DNA of 64,000 nt from Synchiropus splendidus (taxonomy: Eukaryota > Chordata > Actinopteri > Syngnathiformes > Callionymidae), in the NCBI RefSeq assembly GCF_027744825.2, contig NC_071340.1, forward strand, positions 3,653,501-3,717,500. The letters run 5' to 3'. The notes below the pieces were generated by a model, which worked only from the letters and a program-made list of their open reading frames with translations, was not told the origin of the DNA and did no database searches. Below are positions 54,799 through 64,000 of the stretch, piece by piece; position 1 is the stretch's first letter, and the number at the start of each line of letters is the position of its first letter. Both the position numbers and the translations under genes were made by a program.

Positions 54799-56073
54799 AT
54801 GGCACTCCTACACCAGAAATCTGCTGAATGCACATTGGCAGAACTGGATTTATTCACGCCGCCGATGACACGGCTTTCCATCGAGGACAAAATTTACACT
54901 GAAATTGCTCCAGTAGCCGCGATCAGCGATTGAGTTTTTTATACCAGGAGACGGCGAAAAGTATCTAGACCTATACGACACCCTTCTACTAGTGCGTGCA
55001 AGAATTACTAACGCCGATGGCACACCGCTGGCTAACGACGCAGCAGTCGGTCTCATCAATTATCCTCTAAACACAATCTTTGACCAGTGCGATGTGGTTC
55101 TGGGGGATCGGATGATTTCGCAGTCCAGTTCCACTCACCCGTACAGAGCTATGATCGAAACACTTCCCAACTTATCAGGCGACACTCTTAAAACACAGTT
55201 TAGCGCCGGCCTTTTTTACCAAGACACACCTGGGTCGGTTGACTCGATCATCACTGTAAACGGTCCCAACGCAGGCCTTAATAAATGGGCTGAGTTCACG
55301 AGCAGGTCCAGAGAAGTACATCTTCTCAGTCCTCTGCACAGCGACATATTTTTCTGTGAGAGACTGTTATTAAACTCGGTCGATTTAAGAATTAAACTCA
55401 CCAGGGCGAATGATGCCTTCTGCCTGACCGGACCTCGCAACTCCACCTTTCGTCTGAAAATCCTTGGCACCTCTCTGTTTGTGAAGAAAGTCACTGTTTC
55501 GCCAGCTGTGAGAATACGTCATGCAGCGGGTTTGTTAAAAGGAAATGCTCTCTACCCGCTCTCACGAGTCAACGTAAAAACATACTCCATTCCAGAGAAC
55601 TCGAGAATATGTACCCAGGAGAGTTTATTTCTGGGTTCAAGACCTAAATCCGTGGTTTTAGGGATGGTGCGTCATGAGGCATTTTCCGGTAGGAAAGATC
55701 TCTGCCCGTTCAACATGAATATCTAGCCCTCTGTCAGGACGGTCGACAGATCCCCGCTAAAGCTTTTCAACCTCAGTTTAACAACGGTATGGCGGTCAAA
55801 GAGTTTTATAACATGATTCTAGCTACAGGAAGACATTTGAAGTATCTAAGCAATGACCGCGAAGGTTTTAACAGCGGATATTCGCTGTTTGCATTTAATC
55901 TCAATCCAGCCGATGACAACGACGCTCTCTCAGCTGTCTCAAAAGGGAATTTAAGACTGGAGATGAGATTCAGAGTTGCTTCACCAAACACCCTAACACT
56001 GATTGTGTACGCTTGTTATGATTCCATTCTGGAGATTGATGCAAAAAGACAAGTGCTGGTGGACTATTATTAA
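54799..56073 (+). pseudogene. Maverick B candidate major capsid protein, two breaks
   Basis: The ATG at 54,799 opens a frame that ends with TGA near 54,931 because of a deletion. The long frame 54,992-55,726 (244 codons) carries NYPLNTIFDQCDVVLGDRMI, AEFTSRSREVHLLSPLHSDI, LRIKLTRANDAFCL, LFVKKVTVSPAVRIRHAAGL. After a TAG at 55,724, frame 55,789-56,073 ends FNSGYSLFAFNLNPADDNDA, DAKRQVLVDYY. About 425 codons in total, as expected for a double jelly-roll protein, though the fold is inferred. It lies between core and protease genes. Confidence 0.7.
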
Positions 56074-56079
56074 AAAGTT

Positions 56080-56622
56080 ATGGATAGTCTCCAGTTACAA
56101 AGGCTGCTGAGAGGTCTCATGGGCGACACATTTTACGGTGTGTGGCCGTCGGATAAGTTGCCTCAATTGACACAACCCCTCAGACTGCCTGCATATTTCA
56201 TCGTCAACACACATCCGGCACATAAACCAGAAGTGCACTGGCTGGCTTTAACTCTCAAAGAAGACGGGAGAACAACTTTCTTTGACTCGTTTGGAATGGG
56301 GCCCTACTTTGCACATTACCCTGAAAATATTTTAAAGTTCCTCAAGAAACATTCAGAGGTCATCAAGTACAACGATGGTCAACTACAGCACGCTCTATCG
56401 TTTGTATGTGGTCATCATTGCGTCTTCTACCTCTGTCATCGTGCTAGAGGGCTGTCTATCGGAGAAGTATTAAGTCTATACAGTGACGATAACTTAAAAA
56501 ACGACCTCATGCTATACAACTTTGTGAAAGGACATCAACAATGTCTAAAAAGATGTGCACACTGTCCATGGAAACAACAAAACTGTTCTCTTCTGTATTT
56601 TAAAGACTATTGTAACGTGTGA
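56080..56622 (+). CDS. Maverick B adenain-like cysteine protease
   Basis: An intact 180-codon frame starting at ATG 56,080, six bases after the capsid gene. Active-site blocks are visible: His in PEVHWLALTL, Asp in FFDSFGMGPYFAHYP, and a Gln/Cys region with QLQHALSFVCGHHCVFYLC, the order expected of adenain-type (C5) proteases, which run about 200 residues. The Cys-rich C-terminus (CAHCPWKQQNC) is an extra feature. In related viruses this enzyme cleaves core and capsid precursors. Its homologue in A is inactivated by a frameshift and an insertion. Confidence 0.85.
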   Translation: MDSLQLQRLLRGLMGDTFYGVWPSDKLPQLTQPLRLPAYFIVNTHPAHKPEVHWLALTLKEDGRTTFFDSFGMGPYFAHYPENILKFLKKHSEVIKYNDGQLQHALSFVCGHHCVFYLCHRARGLSIGEVLSLYSDDNLKNDLMLYNFVKGHQQCLKRCAHCPWKQQNCSLLYFKDYCNV

Positions 56623-56729
56623 CTAATCTTATTGTGCGTGTGTGTATTTAAAAAAAATCTGTAATCTCATAGTAATTCAATAAAACATTTCTTTGATGAA
56701 AAGACAATAACTGTGTACAAGACAATTAT

Positions 56730-57499
56730 TCAGGAAACCCATCGAGGTGTTAGAGACAATTTCTTCCCTTTGGTCACTACACGCGTCAAGCGTCGTTGAG
56801 GTGTCACTTTAGGGTCCTTTGGGTTGGGAGACCAGCTCTCAGCTATACTTTTCTTTTGTAAGATAGAATTCGATTTAAGTCTCTGATATTGAGCCCTCGA
56901 TTCAGGATTGGACAGCAGTGTGAGAGGCATTTTAGCTTTAATAATGTGACGAGAAACTCGGACCATCCCTCAGGTAACGAAGAACTTGTTTTCTTATACG
57001 GTAGGGAAAGGTACTTGAATATATCGATCACATGAGAGCCTTTTACAGCACTTCCTTCATACATAAATTCACCATTCATATTCCAACCACCACCGTCTTT
57101 GGATATCCTCTGGATAATGTATTCAGCATTTCTTTGAGCTTTTGACGGAAGGCTATTTAGAATATCCTTACCCAAGTCATCTGTTACAGTGGGTGTTTTT
57201 AGAACACTTTCGACACGACTGTCAGAGTCGTGGGGATGATCGCTGACTCCATCTCATTGTAAAGTCAGAGTTACTCTCCTTTGGTCTCTCTGATCCTCTT
57301 TAGTAAAGGTTAAATATCTCTGCAATCGAGCATTATACTTTTTTATCTTCTCATACGAGTTAGACTGAGAATCATTTAGAATGGTCCTCATCTTCTCATT
57401 CAATTCATCTTTGGCAGTTTCACGGATGTCGGTGGTTGGACGTCATAACTGGATAATTTGCTGAGGAAAGACGAGATACATTTTCTGGACAGTCTTCAT
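56730..57499 (-). pseudogene. Maverick B conserved protein of unknown function, broken
   Basis: Homologue of 18,239-18,952. The start at 57,499 is followed by damage (a TAA-containing frame near 57,440 and a stop at about 57,255). The C-terminal domain is readable at 56,843-57,175 (LGKDILNSLPSKAQRNAEYI-like, GGGWNMNGEFMYEG) and, after a frameshift near 56,940, at 56,730-56,966. The latter keeps the basic tail (PKVTPQRRLTRVVTKGKKL) that A has lost. Confidence 0.8.
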
Positions 57500-57505
57500 C
57501 GTGTT

Positions 57506-57828
57506 TTACTTCTTTACAAGTCGTCCTATTAGATTTCCAATGATTGGAACAGCTGCCGATAGCAACGGCAACAGCTTTTTAAGAATCCTTCACGCTTCAC
57601 GCACACTTTTTTATTAGCCAAGAGTCTGATGTTTTTCTTCTGTTTTTTCAGTTTTTTGAACTGAGCCTGCGACAATGGTACAGTCCCCTTCAAAACATTC
57701 AGGGCGATCTCACCGAGAGCTTGAATGAAGTCCCGGGAACTATGCATCAAAATGTCTTTACGTTTCTTTGAAGGAGGATGCTATAGTTCCTTAAGTAAAC
57801 CCGCGTTTCTTTTTATACGCACTGACAT
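57506..57828 (-). pseudogene. Maverick B small basic protein, broken
   Basis: Homologue of 61,120-61,446. The start at 57,828 (SVRIKRNAGLLKELYHP-like) runs into a frameshift near 57,775. Then SSRDFIQALGEIALNVLKGT, QFKKLKKQKKNIRLLANKK, and a shift near 57,580 before the hydrophobic C-terminus. A 6-bp AACATC in one copy near 57,630 marks the empty site of the insertion in A. Confidence 0.75.
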
Positions 57829-57831
57829 AAC

Positions 57832-58504
57832 TCAAGCAGATGTTTTTGGTATGGACACAGTGTGACGTTGATGAGGAAGTATCCCAGTCCTTAGTCTGTA
57901 GCGTTCTGGACATGAGGGTGTTAGATCAACAATTAAGTACCCGTGAGCGCCAGCTGTAACATCTTCAAAGATTTCTAGAAAGAAAGCTCTTTGAGACGGG
58001 TAAACCTGTTGAGCAACAACTTTTATCTACATTTTATCGCGAGGATTCTTAAACAATACAAAGTAATTGATATTCAGACTAATAGTACGACTATATTTAC
58101 CACGATGAAATAAGTTTTGCGTAAGCATTATAACACTCATATTTTTATGATGTCTCTACTGTGTAAAAATGCCTCAGGGTTTTCAGAAGTTTCAAAAATA
58201 ACATTGTCAAGAATAATCAAATGTTTTCTATCAGAAGGAAATAGATCTTCATTTTCAAAAGATTCAGGTAAACCTTCAATGAATTTGATATTTTTATTCA
58301 TCTTTTGCAATTCACTGTACAAAGGTTGAAAAGAAGTATAAATCCGTACAATATTTACATTGACATCATCCATTACATTTTTTTCAAGTCCACACAATTT
58401 TCAAGTATACATTTTACAAAATGGGTCTTTCCTGACCCTGATGGTCCCACCACTAGACATGAAAATGGTGTTTTCAAATGTGGATCGAAATTAATTTCTT
58501 CGAT
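57832..58504 (-). pseudogene. Maverick B packaging ATPase, broken
   Basis: The start codon at 58,502-58,504 is ATC, where A and C have ATG. A Walker A block (GPSGSGKTH-like) lies near 58,425-58,455. The frame 58,137-58,397 carries MDDVNVNIVRIYTSFQPLYS, SFENEDLFPSDRKHLIILDN, with the Walker B Asp followed by Asn, where C has Asp-Asp. The C-terminal part is degraded to about 57,832. Confidence 0.75.
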
Positions 58505-58528
58505 AATGACCCCTCATCCACCCAAAAC

Positions 58529-60479
58529 TCAGAACCCGAAAGGTTTGGTTGTCCCGTCCGAAAATAATCGCCTCTTATCGTACACGACCCGGAGTTTTTT
58601 AATAACTGATCTGTTTTTTACTGCGATGTTCTTTTTATCCCTCTCAATGTTGTGTTGGCAGGTCTCAAGCACCCCATCAGGTGAATTCTGCAAATAGCCC
58701 TCTACAGACGGAGTCAAAGTTTATCCGCTCACAAGATTCTTTTGTTTGCGTGATACCTTTAATTTTAATCACAACCTTCTTCTGTCCTTTGTTCCTATAA
58801 GCTTACGACCTAGGACCCGCCGAAACAAAGTCCTTGATGCTATCCCCGTCGAGTTCATCAGTCAGATCACCGAGATAGTTACCTAATTTTAAAGGCGTCT
58901 TGCCGTCTTTCACCACATATATCAAGCTGTCTGTGTCAACATAGAGAACATTCTCCTGCAATTTCTCCATGTAACTGTACAACGTCAGACGAGCATAAGT
59001 AGTGGTAAAAGCTCTGATGAAAACATTGCTGCATTTACCGGGAGGGTAGAGACCCTTGAAACACCACTGGATCACAACTTTTTTTGTCATCCAGCACGTT
59101 AAAGTAGCTGACCTCGTATTTCCCTGAAAACAAGAAACTGAAAAACTCGTTGGGGTCTGACACTACAGAAACCTGAGACATGTTCTCTTTCTGATAAAAC
59201 TTGCCCCACAGGCTATTAATTCAAGCCTTAGCCACCTGTCTCTTTGCTGGGTTGTGACAAATCTTATCAGCGCAAAGCAAAATCCCCTGATGGGCTTGAT
59301 AATCCTCAATGTATTTGTCACGGCTTTCCTGATCAACGGCCTCAGCAGGGTAACCAGAAGCCTCCTGCTTGTCCTTCAGGAATGTACGGATGTAACCTGC
59401 GAAAATACAGTTGCTAGATATATCAAAATGCCATACTTTGATAATCTTGGCCACCTTGTATCCCTTGTCCAGAGCCTTGTTGAACTCAACCGTGACCCAG
59501 ACCCCTGTCAAAACAAGTTCGTCATCATTATGCGTACAGTCACTGCCTTGAACATTACGACTTGAACAGATACTGCATAACGTGAAGTGTAATTTACCCC
59601 CGGTCCTCTGTAGGGTAAAACAGGTACATATAAACCCCGACGAGGATAGACAACCGCCTTGATAAGACCGAAGTACTGTCTGGAATCCCCAAAGTCTTCG
59701 TGAATTATTCGGGGGTGACCTAGGAGGTAGGAGCACGTGCTGTTGACGTAAGGATACAGAGAGGTGACATCAGCGTAATAAACTTTTTCATCAGGCTTGG
59801 CCGTGTAACGCAGCTTTAAAGCGCTGGTTCTATCGCCGTAGAGGGCATTACGAGGGTTGAGAGGCTCAGGGGTGTCAAAATCTAAGAGAAAATCTCTGAG
59901 ATCATCAAACGACTGTTGAAGCGAATGCCATTCGTGTTCCCAGATGGTAAAAAGACGCACCCCATGATCAGACTTTAACGCCTGCTCTCTCTCCATCGTA
60001 GCAGAGTAGTATTCACCGTATGGTCTACCTCTTAACGGAAAAACTGCATGAGGGTCAACACATGAAGGACAACCGTGGAATAAACATCCGTTAAACTCCC
60101 AGACCTGCGTAACACCGTCAACTTCAGGATAACCGTCAACAAAATACTGGCCAAACACCATCTCCCCACGGTTCAAGGCATGTTGTATGAAAATGCCCTG
60201 TCTGTGTGATTGTGCAGCCACTGGATGGAAGCATCTGAGAACCTCTTGTTACCGCTCGTTACATAATTGTTGGGACATGGCTAATGTGTCTGGTTTTAAA
60301 AAGTTGGTCCTGACAACAGCCATACACGCAGAGGCGATTGTTATGGACGAGAGTGCATCAACACCTGTTTCTTTAAAAAACTCGTCTCTAAATATCATGC
60401 ATCCTCTGGCCAGAATGTCAACATCGTTTTTACAATAGTGAATAGCTTCACTCCTGAAATTGAAAGAATCCTCTATCAC
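58529..60479 (-). pseudogene. polB: Maverick B DNA polymerase B, N-terminally truncated
   Basis: The reverse strand starts abruptly at 60,479 with exonuclease motif III (YCKNDVDIL, about 60,410-60,440). The frame 59,508-60,221 gives VFGQYFVDGYPEVDGVTQVW, LNPRNALYGDRTSALKLRYT, and an intact motif A, YADVTSLYPYVNSTCS (about 59,743-59,790). Motif B lies near 59,215-59,250 with a stop, where KA is followed by a TGA. Motif C, VLYVDTDSLIYVV, is at about 58,913-58,951. The frame ends at 58,529. Several frameshifts. The exonuclease I and II and zinc parts are missing because of the fusion at 60,480. Confidence 0.85.
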
Positions 60480-61095
60480 GAGATAGAATTCGATTCGCTT
60501 AAGGATTGGACAGCAGGGTGAGAGGGATGTTTAGCTTTAATAATGTGACGAGAAACTCGGACCATCCCTCAGGTAATAAACTTGTTTTCTCATACGGTAG
60601 GGAAAGGTACTTGAATATATCGATCACATGAGAGCCTTTTACAGCATTTCCTTCATACATAAATTCACCATTCATATTCCAACCGTCGCCGTTTTTGGAT
60701 ATCCTCCGGATAATGTGTTCAGCATTTCTTCGAGCTTTTGACGGAAGGCTATTTAGAATATCCTTACCCAGGTCATCTGTTACAGAGGGTGATTTTAGAA
60801 CGCTTTCGACACGTCTGTCAGAGTCGAGGGGATGATCGCTGACTCCGTCTCGTTGTAAAGTCAGAGTTACTCTCCTTTGGTCTCTCTGATCCTGTTTAGT
60901 AAAGGTTAAATATCTCTGCAATAGAGCATCGTAGTTTTTAATCTTCTCATACGAGTTTAACTGAGAATCATTTAGAATGGTCCTCATCTTCTCATTCAAT
61001 TCATCTTTGGCAGTTTCACGGATGTCAGAGGTTGGACGTGATAACTGGTTAATTTGTCGAGGAGAGACGAGATACACTTTCTGGACAGTCTTCAT
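60480..61095 (-). pseudogene. Maverick C conserved protein of unknown function, C-terminally truncated
   Basis: ATG at 61,095. The frame is open for 198 codons to the fusion near 60,500: VSPRQINQLSRPTSDIRETA, QDQRDQRRVTLTLQRDGVSD, GDGWNMNGEFMYEGNAVKGS, LPEGWSEFLVTLLKLNIPLT, then the last residues are lost at the junction with the Maverick B polymerase. Homologue of 18,239-18,952. The open frame suggests C is less decayed than B. Confidence 0.8.
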
Positions 61096-61119
61096 AGCGT
61101 TTTACTTCTTTACAAGTCC

Positions 61120-61446
61120 TCATATTAGATTTCCAATTATTGGAACGGCAGCCGCTAGCAACGGCAACAGGAATCCACCCGATTGCTTTTTAAGAATCCT
61201 TTGTTTACGCTTCAAGCACGCTTTTTTATTAGCCAAGAGTCTGATGTTTTTCTTCTGTTTTTTCAGTTTTTTTAACTGAGCCTGCGACAATGGTACATTC
61301 CCCTTCAAAACATTCAGGGCGATCTCACCGAGAGCTTGAATGAAGTCCCGGGAACTACGTGTCAAAATGTCTTTACTCGTTTCTTGGTACGGAGCATGGT
61401 ATAGTTCCTTAAGTAAACCAGCGTTTCTTTTTATACGCGCTGACAT
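61120..61446 (-). CDS. Maverick C small basic protein
   Basis: An intact 108-codon frame. Residues 1-20 SARIKRNAGLLKELYHAP, then SSRDFIQALGEIALNVLKGN, QLKKLKKQKKNIRLLANKK, KRKQRILKKQ, and a C-terminal hydrophobic stretch GGFLLPLLAAAVPIIGNLI. Its start overlaps the end of the ATPase gene by a few bases. The basic body with a hydrophobic tail recalls virion core or membrane-active peptides, but the function is inferred from conserved position. It is the reference copy for the broken ones in A and B. Confidence 0.8.
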   Translation of the reverse strand: MSARIKRNAGLLKELYHAPYQETSKDILTRSSRDFIQALGEIALNVLKGNVPLSQAQLKKLKKQKKNIRLLANKKACLKRKQRILKKQSGGFLLPLLAAAVPIIGNLI

Positions 61447-61449
61447 AAC

Positions 61450-62067
61450 TCAAGCAGACACTTTTGGTGTGTACACAGTGTGACGCTGATGAGGTAGTAT
61501 CCCAGTCCTTAGTCTGCAGCGTTCTGGACAGGAGGGTGTTAGATCAACGATTAAGTACCCGTGAACGTCAGCTGTAGCATCTTCAAAGCTTTCTAGAAAG
61601 AAAGCTCTTTGAGACGGGTAAACAATACAGAGTAATTGCTATTCAGACTAATAGCACGACTATATTTACCGCGATGAAATAAGTTTTGCGTCAGCAATAT
61701 AACACTCATATTTTTATGATGTCTATACTGCGTAAAAATGCGAACAACCTCTGGGCTTTCAGACGCTTCAAAAATCGTCGTCAAGAATAATCAAATGTTT
61801 TCTATCAGAAGGAAATACATCTTCATTTTCAAAAGATTCAGGTAAACCTCCAATGAATTTGATATTTTTATTCATCTTTTGCAATTCACTGTACATAGGT
61901 TGAAAAGAAGTATAAATCCATACAATATTTATATTGACATCATCCATAACATGTTCACAATTTTCAAGTATACATTTTACAAAATGGGTCTTTCCCGACC
62001 CCGACGGTCCCACCACTAGACATGAAAATGGTGTTTTCAAACGCGGATCGAAATTAATTCCTTCCAT
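61450..62067 (-). pseudogene. Maverick C packaging ATPase, one deletion
   Basis: ATG at 62,065-62,067. Walker A GPSGSGKTHFVKCILEN, then MDDVNINIVWIYTSFQPMYS, and Walker B HLIILDDD near 61,775-61,795. There a small indel shifts the frame into 61,593-61,784 (EASESPEVVRIFTQYRHHKN, VILLTQNLFHRGKYSRAISL). Downstream, a frame leading to KVSA and TGA at 61,450 is preceded by a missing segment near 61,620. It is the best of the three ATPase copies, but still broken. Confidence 0.8.
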
Positions 62068-62091
62068 AATGACCCCTCATCCACTCAAAAA

Positions 62092-64000
62092 TCAGAACCC
62101 GAAAGGTTTGGTTGTGCCGTCCGAAAACAATCGCCTCTTATCGTACACGACTCGGAGTTTTTTAATAACTGATCTGTTTTTTACTGCGATGTTCTTTTTA
62201 TCCCTCACAATGTTGCATTGCCGGGTCTCAAGCACCCCATCAGGTGAATTCTGCAAATAGCCCTCTACAAGATCTCTGACGGAGTCAAAGTTTATCCGCT
62301 GACAAGATTCTTTTGTTTGTGTGATACCTTTAACTTTCATCACAACCATCTTCTGTCCTTTGGTCCTATAAGCATACGTCTTAGGACCCGCCGAAACAAT
62401 GTCCTTGATGCTATCCCCATCGAGTTCATCAGTCAGATCACCGAGATAGTTACCTAATTTTAAAGGTGTCTCGCCGTCTTTCACAACATATATCAAGCTG
62501 TCTGCGTCAACGTAGAGAACATTCTCCTGCAATTTCTCCATGTAACTGTACAACTTCAGACGAGCATAAGCAGTGGTAAAAGCTCCGATAAAAACATTGC
62601 TGCTTTTACCAGGAGGGTAGAGACCATTGTAACGCCACTGGATCACAACTTTTTTCTCATCCAGCACGTTAAAGTAGCTGACCTCGTATTTCCCTGAAAA
62701 CATGAAACTGAAAAACTCGTTGGGGTCTGACACTACAGAAACCTGAGACATGTTCACTCTCTGACAAAACTTTCCCCAAAGGCTATTAAGACAAGCCTTA
62801 GCCACCTGTCTATTTGCTGGGTTGTGACAAACCCTGCGACAGTCGTCACAAGTTACCGGGTCTGGGACCTCTGTAGGGCAAACAGGATCGTGACAAACGC
62901 TACAGTGAGCTTTGCATATGTGTTTTGATTTATCTTCATACCCCTTATGACAGCTGACGCAAAAGTAACGTGTTCCTAACAAACCTTTAGGGTTCTTCAC
63001 CCCGTAATAGTGTCCCTGAAGTAGAAACAAGAATAAGGGCTCCGAACCATCAGCAAAACCGGTGGCATAATGCGCTAATGGCTGGTTTGCTGTCGTTTTA
63101 TTAAACACAACAATTTTACGCCTCACTATCCGTTCAAACAGGGGTATATCTGTGAATATGATAGGTGTTTGAGAATCTAAACCAGCTTTGTTTAATAATT
63201 CCCTCCCCAACTCAACACAATCTTGATACGCACGGTTAGGATTAAGGAGACGAGAAAGGCTGATTGCGACGCAAAGCTGCTTGGTTCCATCACCACCAAC
63301 TACATAGAGATGTCGTCTTTTTTTAACAAAAATTTTGGCATCCAGCGTCTTCTCGAGCTTGCGTTTCGCGCCTCCTCGAGGGATATGTACAATTTGGACC
63401 GTTAATTCAATTCTCTTACCCATAGCGATGACTCTGTCAGATTGCACTGTGTTGCTAAGGAGGTCCTCAAAAGCAGGGTAGATATTTCCACCGTCGCCTT
63501 CAACCACAACATTAACGTGTTCTTGAACATCTTCACCTACCACTTCAAGCTGAACCACATCCTCTCGATCTGCCAGTCTCTGCGCTTCATCAGCCAACTC
63601 CCTGACCTGTCGCATCCAACCTCTGTAGAAAGTAGCTAAATCAGGAGTGTCCGGTACAGCAGGACGTGTTAGCACCCTTCTTATCCTATCGGTGTTAAAA
63701 GGCTCTATGACTTCTGATTCAATACCGGTACCTCTAATACAACATCCTTCCTGAAGCGAATCACCGTCATCATCAACATTGTCATCGCTACAGTTAGAGT
63801 CAGACACATCTACCAGAGGGTCAAGAGCAGTTGTCCCTGAATCAGTCGTCTGCAGATTATCAACAAACCTTTCTAACCAATCGCCATTGTCTAAAGAGGT
63901 ATCAGCCCTACCCTCACGAGATGATGCAGGAACCATATTTAAAATTCGGTTATCCTCTCTCTCGCCGAAAAAAATTGACTCCATGTTTTCATTTATACTC
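62092..64000 (-). pseudogene. polB: Maverick C DNA polymerase B with internal deletion, open frame of 630 codons
   Basis: Reading continues off the right end of the window, so the true start is outside. The frame carries the acidic N-terminal part, the Cys-rich block (FCVSCHKGYEDKSKHICKAH) and CPTEVPDPVTCDDCRRVC, then jumps to HNPANRQVAKACLNSLWGKF (motif B). Motif C reads VLYVDADSLIYVV, where A and B have Thr between the Asp residues. Exonuclease motifs I-III and motif A are missing, so polymerase and proofreading activity cannot be retained. No stop interrupts 1.9 kb. It ends at the same point as the other copies. Confidence 0.85.

Noticed and set aside
61934..62260. 108-codon forward frame across the ATPase/polymerase gap of Maverick C
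   Set aside because: Antisense to two recognised genes; the similar frame at 58,305-58,697 in B is antisense to the same genes.

Overview
The window comes from a repeat-dense part of a vertebrate genome, most likely a teleost fish. The case rests on the mobile elements: Rex3 (RTE-type) LINE 3' ends, an L2-type LINE ending in repeated ATTCTG units, a DIRS-type tyrosine-recombinase retrotransposon, Ty3/gypsy and piggyBac remains, a gammaretrovirus-like ERV fragment, and three partial Maverick/Polinton (adintovirus-like) proviruses. I found no host gene, rRNA, tRNA or CRISPR array. All boundaries were set by eye and are good to about 20 bp. No identity values were computed.

Layout. 1-11,215: a mosaic unit of DIRS-like terminal and recombinase sequence, a forward satellite array, a spacer, inverted DIRS-like 5' sequence, a reversed satellite array, an inverted DIRS reverse-transcriptase fragment, and an LTR-like repeat. 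11,637-12,360: Rex3 3' fragment. 12,606-25,298: Maverick A, with PolB, ATPase, a small basic protein and a conserved protein on +, and protease, two candidate capsid proteins, a basic core protein, integrase and two accessory genes on -. 25,305-28,070: ERV integrase, Env transmembrane end and LTR start. 28,375-38,545: a DIRS-like element bounded by inverted repeats, carrying a satellite array and a 3.1 kb L2 insertion. 37,932-48,018: a second copy of the 10-kb mosaic unit, overlapping the right end of the DIRS element. 48,020-51,010: reverse-strand gypsy pol with a piggyBac insertion and a local inversion. 51,610-60,480: Maverick B, integrase to protease on + and the replication/packaging side on -. 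60,480-64,000: truncated Maverick C on -, running off the window.

In a Maverick the integrase inserts the DNA, a protein-primed type-B polymerase copies it, an FtsK/HerA-like ATPase packages it, an adenain-like cysteine protease matures the particle, and jelly-roll and basic core proteins build the virion. All of those roles can be found in Maverick A, but most of the genes are broken. The best-preserved reading frames are the protease (56,080-56,622) and the basic core protein (54,341-54,778) of B, the conserved protein of A (18,239-18,952), the small basic protein of C (61,120-61,446), and a 630-codon polymerase frame of C that stays open across an internal deletion.

The most notable structures are the two 10-kb units with shared rearrangement junctions, the DIRS element with satellite inside its inverted ends, the B/C Maverick fusion, the in-frame-deleted polymerase of C, and a Rex3 fragment that replaces part of an integrase gene.
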